Under the pieces are notes generated by a model. That model was not told the origin of the DNA. It saw nothing but the letters and a program-made list of their open reading frames with translations, and ran no database searches. A program made the position numbers and the translations under genes. From Pseudarthrobacter chlorophenolicus A6 (lineage in GTDB: Bacteria > Actinomycetota > Actinomycetes > Actinomycetales > Micrococcaceae), in assembly GCF_000022025.1 (NCBI RefSeq), contig NC_011886.1, positions 1,560,980-1,624,979 of the forward strand: DNA of 64,000 bases, read 5' to 3'. Within the stretch, counting starts at the first letter, position 1. The number at the start of each line of letters is the position of its first letter. This document shows, in pieces, positions 7,700 to 17,309 of this stretch.

Positions 7700-9307
7700 A
7701 TGGAGACCCTTGCCAGCAGGCTGGACCCCTCAAGCGGGGCTTTCGCCGCCAACAGGAATGCGCAGCTGCAACTGGTGGAGGACCTCCGGAAACGGCTGGC
7801 GGACGCTGCCCTGGGAGGCCCGCAGAAGTCGCGTGAACGGCACGTGGCCAGGGGCAAGCTCCTGCCGCGGGAGCGCATCGACCAGCTGCTGGATGACGGC
7901 AGCCCGTTCCTTGAGATCGCTCCGCTGGCAGCCAACGGAATGTACAACGATGATGCACCGGGCGCGGGCGTGATTGCCGGCATCGGACTGGTGCACGGCC
8001 GCCAGGTGCTGGTGATCTCCAACGACGCCACCGTCAAGGGCGGCACCTACTATCCCATGACGGTCAAGAAGCATCTCCGCGCCCAGGAAATCGCCCTCGA
8101 AAACAACCTGCCGTGCATCTACCTGGTGGACTCGGGCGGAGCGTTCCTGCCCAGGCAGGACGAGGTCTTTCCGGACAAGGACCATTTCGGGCGGATCTTC
8201 TACAACCAGGCACGCCTGTCCGCGGCAAAGATCCCCCAGCTGGCCGCCGTGATGGGCTCCTGCACCGCGGGCGGCGCCTACGTCCCGGCAATGAGTGACG
8301 AAACCGTGATTGTCCGGAACCAGGGCACCATCTTCCTGGGCGGGCCGCCCCTGGTGAAGGCCGCAATCGGAGAGATCGTCACCGCCGAGGAGTTGGGCGG
8401 CGGTGACGTGCATTCCAGGATCTCCGGCGTGACGGACCACCTGGCCGACAATGACGAACACGCGCTGCAGATCCTTCGCGACATCGTGGCCACCCTGCCG
8501 CCCGCTGCGGCGCCAGCCTGGCAGGTGGAACCCGCCGTCGAGCCGGCCGAGGACCCGGAGGGGATCTACGGTGCCGTGCCCGTGGACGTCAACGCCCCGT
8601 ACGACGTCGGCGAGGTGATTGCCCGGCTGGTGGACGCCAGCAGGTTCCACGAGTTCAAGAAGGACTACGGCACCACCCTGGTTACCGGGTTCGCCAGGAT
8701 CCACGGGCACCCCGTAGGGATCGTGGCGAACAACGGCGTCCTTTTCAGCGAGTCCTCGCTCAAGGGCGCACACTTCATCGAACTTTGCGACCAGCGGGGG
8801 ATTCCACTCCTCTTCCTGCAGAACATTTCCGGCTTCATGGTGGGCCGGGACGCCGAGCAGGGCGGCATCGCCAGGAACGGCGCCAAGATGGTCACGGCGG
8901 TAGCCACAGCGCGGGTTCCCAAGCTGACGGTGGTGATCGGCGGATCGTTCGGCGCAGGAAACTACTCGATGTGCGGCCGCGCCTATTCCCCGCGGTTCCT
9001 CTGGATGTGGCCCGCGGCAAGGATCTCGGTGATGGGCGGGAACCAGGCCGCCAGCGTGCTGGCCACGGTCAAACGCGACCAGTTCGAGGCCGCCGGGGAA
9101 GACTGGCCGGCGCAGGATGAGGAAGAGTTCAAAGCCCCCATCCGCCGGCAGTACGAGGACCAGGGGAGCCCCTACTACTCCACTGCCCGCCTCTGGGATG
9201 ACGCCGTCATCGATCCCGCTGACACCCGGACCGTCCTGGGCCTTGCCCTGGACGTTGTCTCCCGCACGCCACTGCCGGAGACCTCCTTCGGCCTGTTCAG
9301 GATGTGA
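7700..9307 (+). CDS. accD1: Acyl-CoA carboxylase beta subunit, 3-methylcrotonyl-CoA carboxylase type
   Basis: 535 residues from ATG 7700, chosen over ATG 7679 because AGGAAG sits about 6 bp upstream of it and the length fits MccB/AccD1. It is the carboxyltransferase that moves CO2 from biotin to the acyl-CoA (3-methylcrotonyl-CoA in leucine breakdown). Two crotonase-fold halves are visible: the N half with [15 protein letters not shown] and [15 protein letters not shown], the C half with [11 protein letters not shown] and [16 protein letters not shown], the latter typical of methylcrotonyl rather than propionyl carboxylases. First gene of the operon; its stop overlaps the accA1 GTG start. AccA1-AccD1 of M. 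tuberculosis has been shown to be a methylcrotonyl-CoA carboxylase, which supports this assignment. Confidence 0.92.
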   Translation: METLASRLDPSSGAFAANRNAQLQLVEDLRKRLADAALGGPQKSRERHVARGKLLPRERIDQLLDDGSPFLEIAPLAANGMYNDDAPGAGVIAGIGLVHGRQVLVISNDATVKGGTYYPMTVKKHLRAQEIALENNLPCIYLVDSGGAFLPRQDEVFPDKDHFGRIFYNQARLSAAKIPQLAAVMGSCTAGGAYVPAMSDETVIVRNQGTIFLGGPPLVKAAIGEIVTAEELGGGDVHSRISGVTDHLADNDEHALQILRDIVATLPPAAAPAWQVEPAVEPAEDPEGIYGAVPVDVNAPYDVGEVIARLVDASRFHEFKKDYGTTLVTGFARIHGHPVGIVANNGVLFSESSLKGAHFIELCDQRGIPLLFLQNISGFMVGRDAEQGGIARNGAKMVTAVATARVPKLTVVIGGSFGAGNYSMCGRAYSPRFLWMWPAARISVMGGNQAASVLATVKRDQFEAAGEDWPAQDEEEFKAPIRRQYEDQGSPYYSTARLWDDAVIDPADTRTVLGLALDVVSRTPLPETSFGLFRM

Positions 9308-11517
9308 GCCGGCACATGACCACGCCTTCATTGACCTCCACCGCCACCACTTCCGCCGACGCCACCCCGGCGTCCGGCCAGCCGTTGTTCGGCACCGTCC
9401 TGGTGGCGAACCGGGGAGAGATCGCCTGCCGGGTGATCCGAACCCTGCGTGCCCTGGGAATCCGCTCCGTGGCCGTGTACAGCGATGCCGACGCCGGCGC
9501 CCGGCACGTGCGCGAGGCTGACACGGCCGTGCGGATCGGCCCCGCCGCCGCCACCGAAAGCTACCTCAAAATCGGCAACATCATTGCCGCGTGCCGGGAG
9601 TCCGGCGCCGAAGCCGTGCACCCGGGCTACGGGTTCCTCAGCGAAAATGCAGACTTCGCCCGCGCCCTGGACGCTGCGGGAATCGCGTTCATGGGCCCCG
9701 GGGTGGAAGCGCTCAACATCATGGGCGACAAGATCCGCTCCAAGAACCATGTGGCCGGCTACGGCGTCCCGGTGGTACCCGGCGTTGCCAGGCCCGGCAT
9801 GACTGACGCGGAACTGATCGAAGCAGCCCCCGCCGTCGGCTTCCCCCTGTTGATCAAGCCGTCCGCCGGCGGTGGCGGCAAGGGCATGCATGTGGTGGAG
9901 AAACCCGGCGACCTTCCGGCCGTCCTGGCCACCGCCCGGCGCGTGGCCGCGAGCGCCTTCGGTGACGACACCCTATTCCTGGAACGCCTGGTCACCACCC
10001 CCCGCCATATCGAAGTGCAGGTGCTGGCGGACAGCCACGGCAACGTCATCCACCTGGGCGAACGCGAATGCTCCCTGCAGCGCAGGCACCAGAAAGTGAT
10101 CGAGGAGGCACCGTCGCCGCTGCTCGAGGGCCTGCCCCACGGGGCCGACGTCCGGGACCGCATCGGTGAGGCCGCCTGCAACGCCGCGCGCAGCGTCAAC
10201 TACACGGGCGCGGGTACCGTGGAATTCCTGGTCTCCGATGACGCGCCGGACGAGTTCTTCTTCATGGAGATGAACACCCGCCTCCAGGTGGAGCACCCTG
10301 TCACCGAAATGGTCACCGGACTGGACCTCGTGGAATGGCAGGTGCGCATCGCCGCCGGCGCGGAACTCACCGTCCGGCAGGCCGACGTCGAACTTTCCGG
10401 CCATGCGGTGGAGGCGCGCGTCTACGCCGAGGTGCCGGAGAAGAACTTCCTGCCGTCCACCGGAACCGTGTACCTGCTCGACGAGTTGCCCGGTGATGCC
10501 GGCGGCCGGATCCGCGTGGACTCGTCCCTGGTGGAAGGGCTCCAGCTGTCCTCCAGCTACGATCCCATGCTGTCCAAGGTCATCGCCTGGGGAGCGGACC
10601 GGGCCGAGGCTTTGGACACGCTGGACCGGGCGCTCGCCGGGTACACAGCACTGGGTGTGGACACCAATGTCGAATACCTGCGGCTCCTGGTCAACGATCC
10701 CGAGGTCCGGGCCGGCCGGCTCGACACAGGACTGATCGCCCGGAAGCTGCCTGGCCTTGCGTTCCGCCAGGTGGGGGAGGTTGAACTCGTGGCCGCGGCG
10801 CTCGCCTCCGTGGCAGTCACGGCAGCGTCCGCCAAGGCAGCGTCCGCCACCCGGGAGAGCAATTCCAGCGGAAGCCCGTGGCAGGCACGCAGCGGCTGGC
10901 GGCTGGGGGCACCGGCACCCCGCCGGGTGAGCCTTGGAACGCCCGACGGCGGAGTGGCCACCATAGCTCTCTACGGGGACCCCGCATCCGGCCCGGTTGA
11001 GGTAACGGTCGACGGCGGCACGCGCCACACAGCGGTGCTGCGCCTTTCCGGGCCAGGCCATGCGGAGCTGACCCTGGACGACGCTGTGCACGGCTTCTCC
11101 GTGGCACCGGCGCCGGAAGCCCCGGCGCACATCTACCTCGGCAACGGAGGCTGGTCCTGCCGCCTGGAGGTCCTGACCCGGGAGGCGCGGCTGGAACGGG
11201 TCCGGGCAGCCATCCAAAGGGACGAAGGCGATGCCGATCCTGCCGTGCGCTCGCCGATGCCCGGCACGGTGGTGTCCGTCCCGGTCAAGGACGGCGACGC
11301 CGTCGAGGCGGGCCAGGTCCTCGCGTCCGTCGAGGCCATGAAGATGGAGCACCAGCTGGTGGCGCCGCTGGCCGGGACCGTTCACCTGGCCGCCAAACCC
11401 GGAGACCTGGTCAAGGCGGACCAGGTCCTGGCCACCATCCATCCCGCACCACGTTCCGAAAATACCCGGGACAACAGCACGAACGGTGAAACCACCAACG
11501 GCGAAGGAGCCCAGTAG
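9304..11517 (+). CDS. accA1: Acyl-CoA carboxylase alpha subunit (biotin carboxylase + biotin carrier)
   Basis: 737 residues from GTG 9304 (overlapping the accD1 stop) or 733 from ATG 9316. Residues about 25-475 form the biotin carboxylase ATP-grasp module ([39 protein letters not shown]). A middle linker/BT region follows, and the biotinyl domain is at the C-terminus with the biotinylated lysine K680 in EAMKMEH. It carboxylates its own biotin with ATP and bicarbonate and hands CO2 to the beta subunit. The C-terminal 20 residues are Asn/Thr-rich and disordered. Ends 2 bp before the dehydrogenase gene. Confidence 0.92.
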   Translation: MSRHMTTPSLTSTATTSADATPASGQPLFGTVLVANRGEIACRVIRTLRALGIRSVAVYSDADAGARHVREADTAVRIGPAAATESYLKIGNIIAACRESGAEAVHPGYGFLSENADFARALDAAGIAFMGPGVEALNIMGDKIRSKNHVAGYGVPVVPGVARPGMTDAELIEAAPAVGFPLLIKPSAGGGGKGMHVVEKPGDLPAVLATARRVAASAFGDDTLFLERLVTTPRHIEVQVLADSHGNVIHLGERECSLQRRHQKVIEEAPSPLLEGLPHGADVRDRIGEAACNAARSVNYTGAGTVEFLVSDDAPDEFFFMEMNTRLQVEHPVTEMVTGLDLVEWQVRIAAGAELTVRQADVELSGHAVEARVYAEVPEKNFLPSTGTVYLLDELPGDAGGRIRVDSSLVEGLQLSSSYDPMLSKVIAWGADRAEALDTLDRALAGYTALGVDTNVEYLRLLVNDPEVRAGRLDTGLIARKLPGLAFRQVGEVELVAAALASVAVTAASAKAASATRESNSSGSPWQARSGWRLGAPAPRRVSLGTPDGGVATIALYGDPASGPVEVTVDGGTRHTAVLRLSGPGHAELTLDDAVHGFSVAPAPEAPAHIYLGNGGWSCRLEVLTREARLERVRAAIQRDEGDADPAVRSPMPGTVVSVPVKDGDAVEAGQVLASVEAMKMEHQLVAPLAGTVHLAAKPGDLVKADQVLATIHPAPRSENTRDNSTNGETTNGEGAQ

Positions 11518-11519
11518 AC

Positions 11520-12695
11520 ATGTCCGGCTTTGAACTCAGCGAGGAATACCAGGACCTCAGCGACACCGTCCGGGACTTCGCGGACAACGTGGTGGCCCCG
11601 GTGTCCGCCAAGCACGACGAGGAACACAGCTTTCCCTACGAAGTGGTCAAGCAGATGGCCGACATGGGCCTCTTCGGCCTGCCGTTCCCCGAAGAGTACG
11701 GCGGCATGGGCGGAGACTACTTCGCCCTCGCCCTGGCACTGGAGCAGCTGGGGCGGGTGGACCAGTCCGTGGCCATCACCCTGGAAGCAGGCGTTTCCCT
11801 CGGAGCCATGCCGGTCTACCGTTTCGGGACCGAAGAACAGAAGCAGCAATGGCTGCCCCAGCTGGCCTCGGGCCAGGCGCTCGCCGGGTTCGGCCTGACC
11901 GAACCCGAGGCAGGTTCGGACGCCGGCGGGACCAAGACGCACGCGCACCGGGAGTCCGTGGGGGACAAGACCGAGTGGGTGATCAACGGCAACAAGGAAT
12001 TCATCACCAACTCGGGGACGGACATCACCAGGCTGGTCACGGTCACCGCAGTTACCGGGCAGCATGACCGCGGGGACGGCACGGTCCGGAAGGAAATCTC
12101 CACCATCCTGGTGCCCACCGACACGCCCGGCTTCAAGGCAGAAAAGGCGTACAACAAGGTGGGCTGGAACGCCTCGGACACGCACCCGCTGACCCTGAAG
12201 GACGTCCGGGTGCCGGAAGCGAACCTGCTGGGCGAGGAGGGCCGGGGCTACGCCAACTTCCTGTCCATCCTTGATGAGGGCCGCATCGCCATCGCCGCCC
12301 TCGCCACCGGAGCAGCCCAGGGTTGCGTTGACCTGTCGGTCCGGTACGCCAGGGAACGCAAGGCGTTCGGCCACGAAATCGGCAAGTACCAGGCAATCTC
12401 GTTCAAGATCGCCCGCATGGAGGCGAGGGCCCACACGGCCCGCCTGGCCTATTACGACGCAGCCGCCAGGATGTTGGCCGGCAAGCCGTTCAAGACCCAG
12501 GCGGCCATCGCTAAGATGGTCGCAGGTGAGGCGGCCATGGACAACGCGCGGGATGCCACCCAGGTATTCGGCGGCTATGGCTTCATCAACGAGTTCACCG
12601 TGGCCCGCCACTACCGCGACTCCAAGATCCTTGAAGTGGGGGAGGGCACCACGGAGGTCCAGCTGATGCTGATCGCCCGCGAACTGGGACTGTAG
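11520..12695 (+). CDS. Acyl-CoA dehydrogenase (FadE19-like, isovaleryl/2-methylbutyryl-CoA step)
   Basis: 391 residues, FAD-dependent. N-terminal helical domain, middle beta domain ([18 protein letters not shown]) and C-terminal helical domain ([20 protein letters not shown]). The catalytic base appears to be E375 in VGEGTTEV, the position used by short/medium-chain and 2-methyl-branched enzymes. The alternative site used by classical isovaleryl-CoA dehydrogenases, within the LDEGR stretch near residue 255, has Gly where those enzymes have Glu. Context (between the carboxylase and the CoA-transferase) points to isovaleryl-CoA to 3-methylcrotonyl-CoA, with possible activity on other branched acyl-CoAs. 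Electrons would go to ETF. Confidence 0.88.
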   Translation: MSGFELSEEYQDLSDTVRDFADNVVAPVSAKHDEEHSFPYEVVKQMADMGLFGLPFPEEYGGMGGDYFALALALEQLGRVDQSVAITLEAGVSLGAMPVYRFGTEEQKQQWLPQLASGQALAGFGLTEPEAGSDAGGTKTHAHRESVGDKTEWVINGNKEFITNSGTDITRLVTVTAVTGQHDRGDGTVRKEISTILVPTDTPGFKAEKAYNKVGWNASDTHPLTLKDVRVPEANLLGEEGRGYANFLSILDEGRIAIAALATGAAQGCVDLSVRYARERKAFGHEIGKYQAISFKIARMEARAHTARLAYYDAAARMLAGKPFKTQAAIAKMVAGEAAMDNARDATQVFGGYGFINEFTVARHYRDSKILEVGEGTTEVQLMLIARELGL

Positions 12696-12741
12696 CGGCC
12701 GGTTCGCTGCACCCGGGACTGTAGCCGGCCTGAAAGGATCG

Positions 12742-13512
12742 ATGATGATTGACAAGGTTGTTGCAAGCGCCGACGAGGCTGTGGCGGACATTCCGGACGG
12801 TTCCTCGCTGGCCGTGGGCGGGTTCGGCCTCTGCGGCATACCGGTCACCCTCATTGACGCCCTGCACCGGGCCGGCACGTCAGGGCTGGAAACCGTCAGC
12901 AATAACTGCGGCGTGGACGACTGGGGGCTGGGCATCCTGCTCCGCGACGGCAGGATCCGGCGCACCATCAGCTCCTACGTGGGCGAGAACAAGGAGTTCG
13001 CCCGGCAATACCTGGCCGGCGAACTGGAAGTGGTGCTGACCCCGCAGGGCACCCTGGCCGAGAAACTCCGGGCCGGCGGCGCGGGCATCCCCGCCTTCTA
13101 CACCAAGGCGGGGGTCGGTACCCAGGTGTCCGACGGCGGCCTGCCGCAGAAATACGACGCCGACGGCGGCATTGCGGTCGCCTCAGCCCCCAAGGAGGTC
13201 CGCCCCTTCGGCGGGGTGGACTATGTGCTCGAGGAAGCCCTCACCCCGGACTTCGGCCTGGTCCATGCCTGGAAGGGCGACCGGCACGGGAACCTGGTGT
13301 TCCACGCCACGGCCATGAACTTCAATCCGCTCTGCGCCATGGCAGGAAGGGTCACCATCGCCGAGGTGGAGGAACTCGTGGAGCCCGGCGAACTGGACCC
13401 CGAACACATCCACACCCCCGGCATCTTCGTGCAGCGGGTGGTACTGGCTCCTGACGCGGAAAAACGCATCGAAAAGCGGACTGTTGCCATCAGCCGGGAG
13501 GCAGGAGCATGA
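12742..13512 (+). CDS. scoA: Succinyl-CoA:3-oxoacid CoA-transferase subunit A
   Basis: 256 residues; start at ATG 12742 or 12745, after GAAAGGA. Family I CoA-transferase alpha subunit with the early glycine-rich [10 protein letters not shown] motif and the [11 protein letters not shown] segment. With subunit B it moves CoA between succinyl-CoA and 3-oxoacids such as acetoacetate, the final product of leucine cleavage, making acetoacetyl-CoA available for thiolysis. In the related M. tuberculosis locus the pair is ScoA/ScoB, also discussed as an itaconate-activating transferase. Four-base stop/start overlap with scoB implies coupled translation. Confidence 0.9.
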   Translation: MMIDKVVASADEAVADIPDGSSLAVGGFGLCGIPVTLIDALHRAGTSGLETVSNNCGVDDWGLGILLRDGRIRRTISSYVGENKEFARQYLAGELEVVLTPQGTLAEKLRAGGAGIPAFYTKAGVGTQVSDGGLPQKYDADGGIAVASAPKEVRPFGGVDYVLEEALTPDFGLVHAWKGDRHGNLVFHATAMNFNPLCAMAGRVTIAEVEELVEPGELDPEHIHTPGIFVQRVVLAPDAEKRIEKRTVAISREAGA

Positions 13513-14321
13513 ACATGCAGAAAACCGGGGCACAGAGCGCCGGCACGGAACCGAACAGCCCCGACGCACCGCGGCCCGAAGCCGTCCGCCACGAGTACCG
13601 CCGCTCGGCTTCCCAGCCGCACGCGGGAGCCGCCGGTTCCACGGCACCGGCGGACAGCAAGGGCTGGACGCGCAATGAGCTGGCGGCCCGGGTGGCCAAG
13701 GAACTCCATAACGGCCAATACGTGAACCTCGGCATCGGCATGCCCACGCTGATCCCCAACTACATTCCGGACGGCGTGGAAGTGGTGCTCCACTCGGAAA
13801 ACGGCATCCTGGGCGTCGGACCCTACCCGGCAGAAGACGCCATCGATCCGGACCTGATCAACGCCGGCAAGGAAACCGTCACGGTCAACAAGGGCGCTGC
13901 GTTCTTCGATTCGGCGGCGTCGTTCGGCATGATCCGCGGCGGGCACGTGGATGTCGCCGTCCTGGGTGCCATGGAAGTTGCGGCCAACGGGGACCTCGCA
14001 AACTGGATGATCCCGGGCAAGATGGTCAAAGGCATGGGCGGTGCCATGGACCTGGTGTTCGGGGCCAAACGGGTGATCGTGATGATGGAACACGTGGACC
14101 GGAACGGCAAACCGAAGATCGTCCAGCAGTGTTCGCTGCCGCTGACCGGCAAGGGCTGCGTGGACCGGATCATCACGGACCTGGCCGTCATCGACGTGGT
14201 CCGCGACAGCTCCGGATCCCGCCTGGTGCTGCAGGAACTGGCGCCGAACGTCTCGGTGGAGGATGTCATCGCTGCCACCGGCGCGGACCTTTTCGAGGAA
14301 GACCGGGAACTGACGGTATGA
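13509..14321 (+). CDS. scoB: Succinyl-CoA:3-oxoacid CoA-transferase subunit B, with N-terminal extension
   Basis: 270 residues from ATG 13509 (ATG 13515 also possible). The catalytic glutamate is E97 in the SENG motif, which forms the glutamyl-CoA thioester. The family domain starts about residue 52 ([14 protein letters not shown]), so roughly 50 N-terminal residues, rich in Ala, Pro, Ser and Arg, are extra compared with typical 210-220-residue B subunits. No start codon with good spacing is evident nearer the domain, and the extension begins exactly at the overlap with scoA, so it may be real and unstructured. Ends in an ATGA overlap with the MaoC gene. Confidence 0.88.
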   Translation: MNMQKTGAQSAGTEPNSPDAPRPEAVRHEYRRSASQPHAGAAGSTAPADSKGWTRNELAARVAKELHNGQYVNLGIGMPTLIPNYIPDGVEVVLHSENGILGVGPYPAEDAIDPDLINAGKETVTVNKGAAFFDSAASFGMIRGGHVDVAVLGAMEVAANGDLANWMIPGKMVKGMGGAMDLVFGAKRVIVMMEHVDRNGKPKIVQQCSLPLTGKGCVDRIITDLAVIDVVRDSSGSRLVLQELAPNVSVEDVIAATGADLFEEDRELTV

Positions 14322-14845
14322 CGGACAAGGTTTCGACGGGCCCAGCCACCGGGGCCCGGGTTATTGAACAGCGCGGGCTGTACTACGACGAATTGGAAGA
14401 GGGCGTGGTCTACGCTCACCGTCCCGGCCGGACGGTGACCGAAGCGGACAACGTCCTGTTCACCACCCTCACCATGAACACCCAGGCCCTCCACCTCGAC
14501 GCCGCCTGGAGTGCCACCCAACCGTTCGGCCAGCGCCTGGTTAACTCAATGTTCACGCTGGCCACCCTGGTGGGCCAGTCCGTCACCCAGCTGACCCAGG
14601 GAACCATCATCGCGCAGCTGGGCCTGACCGATGTGTCCTTCCCGCACCCGCTGTACCACGGGGACACGCTCTACACGGAGACCGTCATCAGCGGCAAACG
14701 GCCCTCGGGCTCACGGCCGGGGCAGGGAATCGTCACCATGGAACATACCGGCCGGAACCAGGACGGCACCGTGGTGGCCCTGGCCACCCGCAGCTGCCTG
14801 ATGTGGACCCGTGCCGCGCACGCTGAGGCGCAACACGGAAAATAA
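14318..14845 (+). CDS. MaoC-family (R)-type enoyl-CoA hydratase, candidate 3-methylglutaconyl-/itaconyl-CoA hydratase
   Basis: 175 residues from ATG 14318 (overlapping the scoB stop); the longer frame from 14129 is scoB read out of frame. Single hotdog fold of the MaoC/NodN type, with the region around [14 protein letters not shown] corresponding to the hydratase active-site helix. In the equivalent M. tuberculosis locus this position is held by Rv2499c, proposed to hydrate the unsaturated CoA ester ahead of the CitE-like lyase. Here it would convert 3-methylglutaconyl-CoA to HMG-CoA, or itaconyl-CoA to citramalyl-CoA. The N-terminal codons resemble the dispersed repeat noted in the E2 linker (14329-14350). 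Confidence 0.82.
   Translation: MTDKVSTGPATGARVIEQRGLYYDELEEGVVYAHRPGRTVTEADNVLFTTLTMNTQALHLDAAWSATQPFGQRLVNSMFTLATLVGQSVTQLTQGTIIAQLGLTDVSFPHPLYHGDTLYTETVISGKRPSGSRPGQGIVTMEHTGRNQDGTVVALATRSCLMWTRAAHAEAQHGK
14329..14350 (-). repeat. Possible degenerate copy of the dispersed 22-bp element
   Basis: The 22 bases match the element ending the E2 linker repeat (consensus core GTTTCGACAGGCTCAACCAC on this strand) at 19 of 22 positions and form codons 5-11 of the MaoC gene. Chance resemblance cannot be excluded. Confidence 0.35.
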
Positions 14846-14878
14846 GCCCGGCACCAAAAATCATCGGAGAATGGCTGT

Positions 14879-15718
14879 ATGACCTTTGTGATGGGCCCCG
14901 CCCTCCTCTTCTGCCCCGCCGACCGGCCCGAGCGGTACCGGAAAGCCGCCGCCCGCGCCGACGCCGTCATCCTTGACCTCGAGGACGCCGTGGCCCCGGC
15001 GGACAAGCAGCGCGCCCGGGGCGCCATCCTTGCCCAGGTGGGTTCGACAGGCGAGGAACCCGAGCTCGATCCCAGCCGCACCATCATCAGGATCAACCCT
15101 GCGGGCACTGAAGAGTTCGAAAAAGACCTGCACTGCCTGGCGCACACGCCCTACAGGACGGTGATGCTGGCCAAAGCCGAAAGCGCGGACCAGCTCGCGG
15201 CGCTGGAGGGGTACCAGGTGGTGGCCCTGTGCGAAACGGCACTGGGTGTCCTGAACGCTCCCGCCATTGCCGCCGCCCCCAACGTCGTGGCGCTCATGTG
15301 GGGTGCCGAGGACCTGCTCGCCACCCTGGGCGGCACCTCCAGCAGGACGGACGACGGCGGCTACCGGGCCGTCGCCCTCCACGCCCGGTCAACGGTGCTG
15401 GTGGCTGCCCGGGCCTTCGGCAAGCAGGCCGTTGACGCCGTGTATGTCAACATCCCCGACACCGACGGGTTGGCCGCCGAAGCGGCCGATGCCGTCGCAT
15501 CGGGATTCAGCTCCAAAGCCTGTATCCACCCCACGCAGGCTGCCGTGGTGCAGGAAGCCTACGCACCGTCCGATGCCGACGTCGCCGCTGCCGCAGAGCT
15601 GCTGGACGCTGCCGCCGAGGCCGGCTCCGGCGTTTTCCGGCATCACGGGAAAATGATCGACGGGCCCATCCTCAAGCACGCCGAATCCATCCTCCGGCGG
15701 GCCGGCCAGAAAGCCTGA
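14879..15718 (+). CDS. citE: CitE-like beta-hydroxyacyl-CoA lyase (HMG-CoA/citramalyl-CoA lyase candidate)
   Basis: 279 residues, HpcH/HpaI-CitE TIM-barrel family; GGAGA lies 8 bp before the start. Visible motifs are LDLEDAVAP near residue 33 (substrate carboxylate loop), ALCETALGVLNAP with the Mg-binding Glu, MWGAEDL with the second Mg ligand, and KACIHPTQ near the C-terminus. No citrate-lyase alpha or gamma genes are present, so it is not part of citrate lyase. The M. tuberculosis counterpart Rv2498c is reported to cleave (R)-HMG-CoA and citramalyl-CoA, serving leucine and itaconate breakdown. Here it is the last gene of the operon and the only candidate for the HMG-CoA lyase step. Confidence 0.85.
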   Translation: MTFVMGPALLFCPADRPERYRKAAARADAVILDLEDAVAPADKQRARGAILAQVGSTGEEPELDPSRTIIRINPAGTEEFEKDLHCLAHTPYRTVMLAKAESADQLAALEGYQVVALCETALGVLNAPAIAAAPNVVALMWGAEDLLATLGGTSSRTDDGGYRAVALHARSTVLVAARAFGKQAVDAVYVNIPDTDGLAAEAADAVASGFSSKACIHPTQAAVVQEAYAPSDADVAAAAELLDAAAEAGSGVFRHHGKMIDGPILKHAESILRRAGQKA

Positions 15719-15762
15719 CCGTCCGGGGCGGTCCGTGGCCGGTCGGGCGGCCGGCTGCCCTG

Positions 15763-17232
15763 CTAGCCTTGCCGTCCCTGCGAGCGCCGCAGCGACAGGG
15801 GCGGGATGGGCTCCGAAAGGAACGCTCGCATCCAGCGGTTCCCGGACGCCCGGAACTCCGCCCGGGTGGCGAACCGGTAGTGGTACCGGCGCACGCGCAC
15901 CCAGCGCGGCGCACCGCCGTCGAACGGGTCATGCCGGAGCAGCCGCAGGGTGGTGCGGTCCGCTTCCAGCAGCTTGCCGAGGAAGGCATAGAACCATTCC
16001 TCGTGGACGGTCCGCAGCGGCAAGAACCACATCAGCCAGTCCAGCCTCAAATGGTACGGCGCCCACTGGCGGGGTACCCGGCGCACGTCACCGGGCTTGC
16101 CCTTGAACCCGTATTCACGCCAGTCAGAGGAATCATCGGGGTCATCGTCGAGGGTTCCCGACACCACGATTTCAATCCGTTCCTTGGTCACAGTTCCGAA
16201 GGCGCCGTAGGCGTTGACCAGCTGCCAGCGGTTGAAACTGGCGTTCATCAACTGGCGGCGCGAGAACAGGTTGCGCAGCGGCTGGTAGCTCAGCGCCAGC
16301 AGCAGGGCCGTGGCCGTCAGCGTGAAGGCCAGCCACCACAGGGGCGTTTCCGGCGTGCCGGGATGCCAGTCCAGCGGGATCACAGGCAGGACAGCATGGG
16401 CCACCGGATCGCTGACCGCAGCGAACGCCAGCACAATCGCTATCCAGTTCAGCCAGGCGAAGTTCCCGGACGCCACCAGCCAGAGCTGGGTGGCGATGAT
16501 GATGGCTGCAGCGGCGCTGCCCACCGGCTGGGGAGCAAACAGCAGGAACGGCACCACCAGCTGGGCGAAGTGGTTGCCAACCACTTCGACCCGGTGGAAC
16601 GGCTTGGGCAGCAGGTGGGCCTGCCTGCTCAGCGGACCCGGCATGGGCTGGGTTTCGTGGTGGTAGTAGAGGGCGGTGAGGTCCCGCCATTCGCGGCCGC
16701 CGCGGATCTTGATCATCCCGGCACCGAATTCGAGCCGGAACACCAGCCACGCAATTAGGATCAGGATGCTCCGCGGCGGATCGGTTTGGTCCGAGCCCAG
16801 GAAGGCCACGGTGAATCCGGCCTCCAGCAGCAGCATCTCCCAGCCGAAGCCATAGAACGTCTGGCCCACGTTCACGATGGACATGTACAGCAGCCACAGG
16901 GCCAGGAAAGCGATCAGGGGCACCCATGGCGGTCCCAGCTGAGGAACGCCGGCTACCAGGAGGGCCGAGACCACCAGCCCGGTTGCACAGACGCCCCGCA
17001 GCAAGCCGTCCGAGTAGCCCCAACGGAACAGGGTAGGCCGGCGCAGGCGGCTGAAACCAGCCAGGTAGTCGGGGGCCGGCAGCAGTCCACGCTCACCCAA
17101 CAGGGCCGGGAACTGGTTGAGCGAGGACAGGAACGCCACGAAGAACAGCGCGGCCACCCCCCGCTGCAGCACCTGACGCGCGAACTCGTAGTCCGCCGCA
17201 TCGAACCAGGAAAGCCAGTCCACGAAATCCAC
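15763..17232 (-). CDS. Lipase maturation factor-like multi-pass membrane protein
   Basis: 489 residues from GTG 17232 (GTG 17223 also possible); the frame runs further upstream but only through non-conserved Arg-rich sequence overlapping dxr. About eight or more hydrophobic segments, with the family motif around RGVAALFFVAFLSSLNQFPALLGERGLLP near the N-terminus and GQTFYGFGWEMLLLEAGF. The C-terminal part (PRQWAPYHLRLDWLMWF, then EEWFYAFLGKLL) is the conserved extracytoplasmic LMF1-like domain. In animals LMF1 helps lipases fold in the ER; the bacterial role is unknown. Divergent from dxr with 77 bp between starts. Confidence 0.82.
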   Translation of the reverse strand: MDFVDWLSWFDAADYEFARQVLQRGVAALFFVAFLSSLNQFPALLGERGLLPAPDYLAGFSRLRRPTLFRWGYSDGLLRGVCATGLVVSALLVAGVPQLGPPWVPLIAFLALWLLYMSIVNVGQTFYGFGWEMLLLEAGFTVAFLGSDQTDPPRSILILIAWLVFRLEFGAGMIKIRGGREWRDLTALYYHHETQPMPGPLSRQAHLLPKPFHRVEVVGNHFAQLVVPFLLFAPQPVGSAAAAIIIATQLWLVASGNFAWLNWIAIVLAFAAVSDPVAHAVLPVIPLDWHPGTPETPLWWLAFTLTATALLLALSYQPLRNLFSRRQLMNASFNRWQLVNAYGAFGTVTKERIEIVVSGTLDDDPDDSSDWREYGFKGKPGDVRRVPRQWAPYHLRLDWLMWFLPLRTVHEEWFYAFLGKLLEADRTTLRLLRHDPFDGGAPRWVRVRRYHYRFATRAEFRASGNRWMRAFLSEPIPPLSLRRSQGRQG

Positions 17233-17309
17233 GTTACGCCCGGCCGCGGCGGGGTCAAGGCGTGCAGGATGCGGCGCACCGGACCACGACGGTGCGGGAT
17301 ACTTAACCC

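Noticed and set aside
15043..15052. TTCGACAGGC in the CitE-like gene as a third copy of the dispersed element
   Set aside because: Only a 10-base core matches and the flanks do not; it encodes a plausible family sequence.
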